Below, piece by piece: positions 58,524-64,000 of a stretch of 64,000 nucleotides of DNA. Below the pieces are notes generated by a model that ran no database searches, was not told the DNA's origin, and was given only the letters and a program-made list of their open reading frames with translations. A program made the translations under genes and the position numbers. Source of the DNA: UBA937 sp031549725 (GTDB lineage Bacteria; Spirochaetota; Spirochaetia; Treponematales; Breznakiellaceae); assembly GCA_031549725.1 (NCBI GenBank), contig JAVBPH010000004.1, positions 1 through 64,000 of the forward strand, written 5' to 3'. The stretch's first letter is position 1; every line of letters starts with the position of its first letter.

Positions 58524-59645
58524 TTACCCCACCAGCAATGGCACTAAGGCCAGGACGATACCGCCCGCAATTACCGAGCCAAGCTGGCCCGAGACATTCG
58601 CACTGACCGCATGCATGATAACAAAAGTATTCGGATCTTCCTTGGTGGCCAGTTTCTGCACGACCCGGGCACTCATGGGGAATGCGGAAATTCCCGCAGC
58701 CCCTACCATGGGATTAATCTTTTCCTTTCTGAACAGATTAAGGAACTTCGCAAAAAGCACACCCCCGGCGGTATCAAATATAAATGCCCCCAGTCCCATA
58801 AGAAGAATCTTCAGGGTGGTAACCTGCAGGAACTGGTCCGCCTTCATGCTGGCCCCAATGGTTATTCCCAAGAGCAGGGTTACGATGTTAGCCAATTCGT
58901 TCTGGGCTGCTGCGGAAAGACGGTCCAACACTCCGCATTCGCGGATAAGGTTACCGAACATCAGGGACCCGATAAGGGGTACACTCATGGGAGCAACCAG
59001 GCCGGAAATCAGGGTCACCACAATCGGGAAGGAAATCCTGAGACTTTTCGGGATACTCGCATCATGGGCAATCATTTTGATGCAGCGTTCTTTTTTTGTG
59101 GTCAGCAGTTTGATCACCGGCGGCTGGATCAGCGGAACCAATGCCATATACGAGTACGCGGCCACCGATATGGGGCCAAGATAATCCTTTGCAAAACGGG
59201 ACGCCACAAAAATGGAAGTCGGCCCGTCCGCAGCGCCGATAATACCAATGGCGCTGGCTACTTTAAGATCAAACCCCAGAAGCACCCCAACAAGGATGGT
59301 GGCAAAAATACCAAACTGGGCTGCGGCCCCGAAGAACATCATCACCGGGTTTTTAAACATCGGCCCGAAATCGCACATGGCTCCCACGGCTATGAATATA
59401 AGCACCGGAAACAACTCGGTGCTTATCCCCGCATCAAAGAGCAGTTTCAGGAAACCCGGTGCCCCGTCATGTTCAAAAACCACCGACAAAGGCAGATTTA
59501 CCAGGATGGTTCCAAACCCGATAGGGAGCAGCAGCATCGGCTCATATTCTTTTTTTATTGCAAGAAATATGAGTATTATCCCTATCAGAATCATCACCCC
59601 GGACTGCCAGGTAAAGGATGTGAATCCTATAAATAAGTCTTCCAT
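58524..59645 (-). CDS. oadB: sodium-pumping decarboxylase, beta subunit
   Basis: This 373-residue membrane protein of the OadB/MmdB/GcdB family carries Na+ out of the cell as a carboxybiotin is decarboxylated. It has about ten helices. The functional Asp140 lies in GIIGAADGPTSIFVASRFA, and the C-terminal FGNLIRECGVLDRLSAAAQN and LLLGITIGASM segments are also conserved. The alpha subunit, with its carboxyltransferase and biotin domain, is not in this window. So whether the substrate is oxaloacetate, methylmalonyl-CoA or glutaconyl-CoA is not decided. The oadG gene follows after three bases, and hppA lies 100 bases upstream on the same strand. Confidence 0.9.
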   Translation of the reverse strand: MEDLFIGFTSFTWQSGVMILIGIILIFLAIKKEYEPMLLLPIGFGTILVNLPLSVVFEHDGAPGFLKLLFDAGISTELFPVLIFIAVGAMCDFGPMFKNPVMMFFGAAAQFGIFATILVGVLLGFDLKVASAIGIIGAADGPTSIFVASRFAKDYLGPISVAAYSYMALVPLIQPPVIKLLTTKKERCIKMIAHDASIPKSLRISFPIVVTLISGLVAPMSVPLIGSLMFGNLIRECGVLDRLSAAAQNELANIVTLLLGITIGASMKADQFLQVTTLKILLMGLGAFIFDTAGGVLFAKFLNLFRKEKINPMVGAAGISAFPMSARVVQKLATKEDPNTFVIMHAVSANVSGQLGSVIAGGIVLALVPLLVG

Positions 59646-59745
59646 AAAAATGTATAACTCCTTTTTTATGAATCCCTTATTCCGGAGACAAGGGAAAATT
59701 TTCCTTTATCCCCGGAACTTGTTTATGAATAACTTCGGACAAATC

Positions 59746-61830
59746 CTAAAATATGGAATAGGTCAGAAAGAGCGTAGCCGCTAATGAAGCAATCAGGGAA
59801 ACCACGGTTATCTGGGTATTGATGGACGGCCCCGCGGTGTCTTTGAAGGGATCACCCACAGTATCGCCAACCACAGCTGCTTTATGCGCTGCGGATTTTT
59901 TCCCGCCGTTGTTTCCGGCTTCCACATACTTTTTCGCGTTATCCCAGAGCCCGCCGGAATTACTCATGAACAAAGCAAGCATCAGCCCGGTGACAATGTT
60001 TCCGCAGAGGAACCCGCCGATAGCCTGAACTCCGCCGATAAATCCTACCGCAAGGGTAATAAAAATGGCGATAAAACCCGCGGGGATTAATTCTTTCAGC
60101 GCGCCATGGGTAGCAATTTCAATACACCGGTCGTATTCGGGAACAACCCCTTCTTTTCCTTCTTTGAGTCCGGCAATTTCCTTGAACTGCCGGTGTATTT
60201 CCGCCACCAGGCGCTGGGCATTCCGGTCTACCCCAAGGATCAGCATGGCTGAAAATACCGCGGGGACCGCAGCGCCGACCAGCATGCCAAAGAACACCGT
60301 GGGATTCATGATATCGAACCCGGTAATTCCGGCCACACCCATTTCAGCGGCGGCCACGTTAACTTCGCTGATAAAAGCACCCAGCAGGGCGATTACCGTT
60401 AGTCCCGCAGCCCCGATGGCAAACCCCTTGGTTACCGCCTTAACCGTATTTCCTGCGCTGTCGAGTTCATCGGTAATCCGCAGCACCTCATCACCCAGGC
60501 TTCCCATTTCCGCAAGACCCCGGGCATTGTCAACGATTGGCCCATAGGCATCGTTTGCGATGATCATACCCACAATTGAAAGCATCCCCACCGCGGCCAT
60601 GGAAATACCGAACATGGCATACCCCGGTCCAATAGGATCGCAGAGCTTGTACGCCACCAGGGAAGAAATGGCAATACCGATAAGTGAAGGCAAAGTACTT
60701 ATAAATCCATAGGCTATACCAGAAAGAATGGTAAACGCCGGACCGGATTCGGAAGCCTTGGCAACAAACCGCACCGGTTTCTTTTCATCATTGGTGAAGT
60801 AGTCCGTGGCAATCCCGATAATAACACCAACCACAAGACCAACCATGCTTGCCCCCCAGATACGCCACTGGAGATCAAAAGCCCAGGTAGCCAGGGCGGT
60901 AAGGATACTGAATATGATGGTGGTAATATAGGTACTGCTGTTCAGCGCCCTGGTGGGACCCCGCTTTCCCATCCGCGCCATGGCCACACCGATTACCGAG
61001 GCCAATAACCCCGCGGCGGCATAACAGAATACCATGGCGGAATTTATGGTTCCCCCCGCAGCCTTATCCAGAACGCTGGCCAGGACCAGCGCAGCGGACA
61101 TGGAAGCCACGTTGGAATCAAATAGGTCCGCACCCATACCGGCCACATCACCCACGTTATCCCCAACATTATCCGCAATCACCGCGGGATTCCGGGGATC
61201 GTCCTCGGGAATACCCAGTTCAACCTTGCCGACAATATCCGCACTTATATCTGCGGTTTTTGTAAAGATACCGCCCCCGGCTTTTGCAAACAGCGCCAGA
61301 GAACTTGCGCCGAAGCTGAACCCCAGAAGGGTGGTGGCATCATTGGTTATCAGCATTAAAAGAGAAACCCCCAGCAGGGTACTTCCCACTACGGCGATTC
61401 CCATAACCGCGCCGCCCCGGAAGCCCGCCATAAACGAAGGTTTAATCCCCTTCTGTGCGGCCTCGGCGGTTTTCATATTCGCAATGGTAGCAACCTGCAT
61501 ACCAATAATTCCCGCGGAACCCGAGAAAACAGCCCCCGCAAGATAAGCGATCATCATAAAAATATTTTCCGTAAACGATCCTTTCCAGACCGGTTTTGGT
61601 AAAAACAAAAGAATCAGTAATGATACCACGGCGGAAAACTTCGCCAGTACCACATATTCTTTTTTCAAAAACGTCCTTGCCCCGTTGCGGATTAATGTCC
61701 CGATCTCCGCGATCCGGGCATTCGAAGAAGGTTGGGCTTTAACCCACCGGTAAAGCCAGAGGGCAAAAGCAAATGAAGCAGCCGAGATAGCTATGGCCGC
61801 CACGATAAAAGTAGTAAGTAAATTAGACAT
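59746..61830 (-). CDS. hppA: membrane-bound proton-pumping pyrophosphatase, K+-independent type
   Basis: This 694-residue membrane pyrophosphatase has about 16 helices and couples pyrophosphate hydrolysis to ion pumping. Motifs: DISADIVGKVELGIPEDD (PPi/Mg binding), NPAVIADNVGDNVGDVAGMG, and a C-terminal AAVVGDTVGDPFKDTAGPS. At the site that decides potassium dependence, the sequence is GNTVKAVTKGFAIG with Lys464 and Thr467 three apart. K+-dependent enzymes have Ala and Gly there, so this enzyme should be K+-independent and pump H+ rather than Na+. It is the first gene of the minus-strand cluster with oadB and oadG. Upstream there is GGAGAAT before the ATG. Confidence 0.95.
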   Translation of the reverse strand: MSNLLTTFIVAAIAISAASFAFALWLYRWVKAQPSSNARIAEIGTLIRNGARTFLKKEYVVLAKFSAVVSLLILLFLPKPVWKGSFTENIFMMIAYLAGAVFSGSAGIIGMQVATIANMKTAEAAQKGIKPSFMAGFRGGAVMGIAVVGSTLLGVSLLMLITNDATTLLGFSFGASSLALFAKAGGGIFTKTADISADIVGKVELGIPEDDPRNPAVIADNVGDNVGDVAGMGADLFDSNVASMSAALVLASVLDKAAGGTINSAMVFCYAAAGLLASVIGVAMARMGKRGPTRALNSSTYITTIIFSILTALATWAFDLQWRIWGASMVGLVVGVIIGIATDYFTNDEKKPVRFVAKASESGPAFTILSGIAYGFISTLPSLIGIAISSLVAYKLCDPIGPGYAMFGISMAAVGMLSIVGMIIANDAYGPIVDNARGLAEMGSLGDEVLRITDELDSAGNTVKAVTKGFAIGAAGLTVIALLGAFISEVNVAAAEMGVAGITGFDIMNPTVFFGMLVGAAVPAVFSAMLILGVDRNAQRLVAEIHRQFKEIAGLKEGKEGVVPEYDRCIEIATHGALKELIPAGFIAIFITLAVGFIGGVQAIGGFLCGNIVTGLMLALFMSNSGGLWDNAKKYVEAGNNGGKKSAAHKAAVVGDTVGDPFKDTAGPSINTQITVVSLIASLAATLFLTYSIF

Positions 61831-61924
61831 TGATATTCTCCTGGTTGTCTCTTAAAGTCTATCTCCATTACATATAGGATGTATAAACTTAGGTAATGAG
61901 ATAATTAATCGTTTGATGGATCAG

Positions 61925-62329
61925 TTAAAGAACAACCACGGGAGGTGCCCTACCCCCAAGGGACAGGGCAATGACAGAATTGTTTCTTTTCTTTTTTGAA
62001 CAGCATACGGTGAATTCATTGGAATCAAACAAAACATGAAATCTGTTTTGCCTGCATGAAGCTAATACAAACAGGAATAAAAGGTGAAGCAGCCGGGAGG
62101 AATACCCCCGGATACGGTTTATAAGATTGATAAAAAAGGAGGAATATGCCGGAACTAATGCGGGAAAAATGGACTCATCCGCATGGGGATTGTCTATAGC
62201 CTCACCTATGGAAACAGTACTGTATGAATCATAATAATCAAACAGAATCTCATCACTGGTCAAAAACACAATAAGAACAGCAAGAACAAGGATACATGTA
62301 TTGATTAAAGAAGGCATTCGGTCTTTCAT
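61925..62329 (-). CDS. hypothetical membrane protein
   Basis: This frame of up to 134 residues has one clear N-terminal membrane helix (CILVLAVLIVFLTSDEILF) and a second hydrophobic stretch (LLHLLFLFVLASCRQNRFHV). The C-terminal third (CSKKKRNNSVIALSLGGRAP) does not look like a well-formed protein end. There is no ribosome site, so it could be a remnant. No family was recognised. Confidence 0.35.
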   Translation of the reverse strand: MKDRMPSLINTCILVLAVLIVFLTSDEILFDYYDSYSTVSIGEAIDNPHADESIFPALVPAYSSFFINLINRIRGYSSRLLHLLFLFVLASCRQNRFHVLFDSNEFTVCCSKKKRNNSVIALSLGGRAPPVVVL

Positions 62330-62442
62330 AGCATAACGTTCATCCACGCGGATACATGATTATGATATATTTTTGATTGTCCGGCAATCCCTATGCGGGG
62401 AGGTTCATTTTTGCGTCAGGGCATGGTGTACACCGCCGGTCA

Positions 62443-63201
62443 TTACTTTTTCAAAATCCTCTGCAGATACGGTATATCGAGTAAGTTCACGGTTTCAAAT
62501 TTGCCCTTATAGAACACTCCCCAGTTGTTAAAAACACAGGGTAATGTCTTTGCCTTTTCCAGGGTATCCACTTTAATTAAATCCACGGGAACATTATTAT
62601 CTTTGCAGTATTGCCTTATCATTTCCACATTTTTTGGGATATAGGGACATTGTAAACCGTAATAAACAGTTAATTTCTGTCCTTTAATACTTTGCTTTTT
62701 GGCGTTCTCCGAAAAACGGGGTTTTGTCCTGTCAAATGATAAGGCCAATAACTCGTAGCCGTCCCGGGTGGTATCCGCAACTTCAAAACCATATTTCATG
62801 GCAAAAACCTTATCGGAAAGCCAGTTTTTTTGTTTAACGGAACTAAGCATACAAATACCTGATTTTTTCTTTTGTCTGGCATCAGCAATACAGTATTCCA
62901 TCAATGCCTTTCCGTAGCCCTTGCCTTTATAGTCTCCCAAAACCCAGAGGCAATAAATATAAAAATAGTTATCCCCCATAACCGGAACCCAGGCTGTTTC
63001 AAGGGGGGAATATTCAATAAACACAGTAGCCTTTGCGTTTAATTTTCTGAATACATGCCCCTCCGCAAGCCTGCCGGATAACCACTGCCTTTTGGTTTCA
63101 ACACCCGGGGAAGGTTTCTTGCTGGTTATGATACAGCACAAATGTTCCTCCGGAAGGTTTTCCTGGGTCAGATTAATAAACTCCGGGCTATCACTCATTT
63201 G
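62443..63201 (-). CDS. GNAT acetyltransferase with C-terminal YoaP-like domain
   Basis: This 252-residue protein has an N-terminal GNAT fold (residues 10-150) with the acetyl-CoA-binding motif LGDYKGKGYGKALMEYCIAD and the preceding strand FYIYCLWV. The last 100 residues fit the YoaP-like domain (YGLQCPYIPKNVEMIRQYC, then NNWGVFYKGKFETVNLLDIP). The CPYI thioredoxin-like pair is reduced to a single cysteine. The ATG at 63201 has GGAGGG ten bases upstream. The substrate is unknown. Proteins of this kind are sometimes called GNAT/YoaP. It stands alone on the minus strand. Confidence 0.8.
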   Translation of the reverse strand, partial: QMSDSPEFINLTQENLPEEHLCCIITSKKPSPGVETKRQWLSGRLAEGHVFRKLNAKATVFIEYSPLETAWVPVMGDNYFYIYCLWVLGDYKGKGYGKALMEYCIADARQKKKSGICMLSSVKQKNWLSDKVFAMKYGFEVADTTRDGYELLALSFDRTKPRFSENAKKQSIKGQKLTVYYGLQCPYIPKNVEMIRQYCKDNNVPVDLIKVDTLEKAKTLPCVFNNWGVFYKGKFETVNLLDIPYLQRILKK

Positions 63202-63216
63202 ATCCGCTCCCTCCAC

Positions 63217-63814
63217 AAAATTTTATATTTCAAATTCCAGTTTATCACCGGGCTTGATACTTTCCAATATCAATATTCAAAAAGAAATAACCCATGATTC
63301 CAACCTGTACCATGCTAATAGTTTCAGCCGGCTTTTTTAACTTCCATGTTGCGGTTTATGGTTATTAAGCTATAAGATATCCTGCCGGAAAACAGTACTA
63401 TATCGTAATGTTTATTCCGGTATATTTTCAGGTCTTAAAAGTTAAAACCGCCAAAGCCTGCCCCGGTATTCCGGTTCCTATCCTACCCCATATCCGGAAA
63501 ATTTGCAGTATAACGGTTGCTATTAAAAGCGCAGCTAACCCGTACAAGCCAAGTACCGGCAGGCTGGTTCCCGGCCATTTACGGAGAAGAGGTACGGTAC
63601 GGGTACGTTTGGGGTACCTTTCGGATATGGAGAAATCCGGCTGCGGGTGGGAAGTGTTTTTTAACGGGGGTTAGTGGGATTTTGAAAAACGGCCAAGTAT
63701 AATGGAGTTACAAGGGTCGGGCCGATATGCTGCCGTACTGCCGGAAGGGTCCTTGGGCTTGAAGAGGATGCAAAGAATATAGAATAATGTTTTTGTACAA
63801 AAAAAGTTTTCTAT
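63217..63814. other. intergenic region
   Basis: Nearly 600 bases hold no supported gene. Two short overlapping frames at 63408-63702 lack ribosome sites and known motifs. A run of GGTACGGTACGGGTACG-like triplet repeats (TACGG) at about 63591-63608 is the only sequence of note. Confidence 0.35.
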
Positions 63815-64000
63815 TTACCCGAGTTTTCTTATAAAATTATCAATACTTTTCTTTGCTATGGATGGAATATCATCTTTTGGTATTCCTAAAATAATTTCTT
63901 TATTTTTTAATAAATATTTTTTTAAATCAGAAATATTCAAGTGTACATAATTTAGATTTTTTAAATATCCATCTAATTGTAACACTGCTTCTCTATCAGT
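63815..64000 (-). CDS. partial gene, C-terminal 61 residues
   Basis: The minus strand reads without stops from the window edge to a TAA at 63815. It contains EAVLQLDGYLKNLNYVHLNI, then SDLKKYLLKNKEIILGIPKD and AKKSIDNFIRKLG. The sequence is AT-rich and helical. The start is outside the window. No family was recognised from this piece. Confidence 0.5.
   Translation of the reverse strand, partial: TDREAVLQLDGYLKNLNYVHLNISDLKKYLLKNKEIILGIPKDDIPSIAKKSIDNFIRKLG

Noticed and set aside
58611..59636. 341-codon plus-strand frame opposite oadB
   Set aside because: It has a His/Gln/Gly-rich composition and no motif. It is a shadow of the conserved membrane protein gene.
63408..63702. Two overlapping plus-strand frames of 61 and 88 codons
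   Set aside because: No ribosome sites, no motifs and a TACGG-like repeat within. Not supported as genes.

Overview
The window looks like chromosomal DNA of a spirochaete, most likely a Treponema-type gut organism. This is inferred from content, not from a database search. The pointers are the many secreted or lipid-anchored proteins with SH3b, YARHG, RCC1 or beta-helix repeats, seven CYWKNG-type repeats in one lipoprotein, a Ser-type sulfatase with its anaerobic maturase, and decarboxylase Na+-pump subunits. No rRNA, tRNA, CRISPR array or intact insertion sequence was seen.

Layout. 1-7 kb: a repeat element, a cyclophilin-like protein, a CoA-disulfide-reductase-like enzyme, a pirin, an efflux adaptor without a pump, an AraC regulator coupled to a VOC protein, then a decayed stretch with gene remnants and structured repeats. 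7-14 kb: the ABC-F protein Uup, a pyruvoyl histidine decarboxylase with its antiporter (histamine system), a DUF362 lipoprotein and a metal/arsenical-type permease. 14-21.5 kb: a complete phosphate regulon, pstS-pstC-pstA-pstB-phoU-RR-HK, behind an 11-bp-periodic Pho-box-like array. 21.5-34.7 kb: a minus-strand run of envelope proteins (SH3b with propeller-like repeats, YARHG, a glycan-binding/PstS fusion, two beta-helix proteins, an SH3b lipoprotein with a frameshifted 3' end). 35-44.7 kb: an AT-richer accessory stretch with an MBL hydrolase, a methyltransferase, yjdF behind a putative yjdF riboswitch, a VOC protein, an AAA/DUF4143 ATPase, and SUMF1-like and RCC1 lipoproteins. 44.9-52.4 kb: a third beta-helix lipoprotein, the sulfatase and anSME. 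52.4-58 kb: a broken vapBC pair, a DUF2185 protein, a second glycan-binding-domain protein, a 12-TM LuxR protein, and a DUF4870 protein plus lipoprotein pair. 58-62 kb: a minus-strand bioenergetic cluster, hppA-oadB-oadG. 62-64 kb: a small membrane protein, a GNAT-YoaP protein and a gene cut off by the window edge.

How the genes work together. The Pst/PhoU/two-component set takes up phosphate and senses its limitation. HdcA and its antiporter would exchange histidine for histamine and consume a cytoplasmic proton. The H+-pyrophosphatase and the OadB/OadG Na+ pump subunits add to ion gradients. The sulfatase and anSME point to use of sulfated glycans. The beta-helix, SH3b, YARHG and glycan-binding proteins are probably surface or periplasmic.

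The intergenic DNA is unusual. At least three families of structured repeats are dispersed here: (i) an element of about 130-150 bp whose long stem shows compensatory changes in five copies; (ii) a 142-bp three-hairpin element in two nearly identical inverted copies; and (iii) a short CTCTAAAAA stem-loop in three copies.
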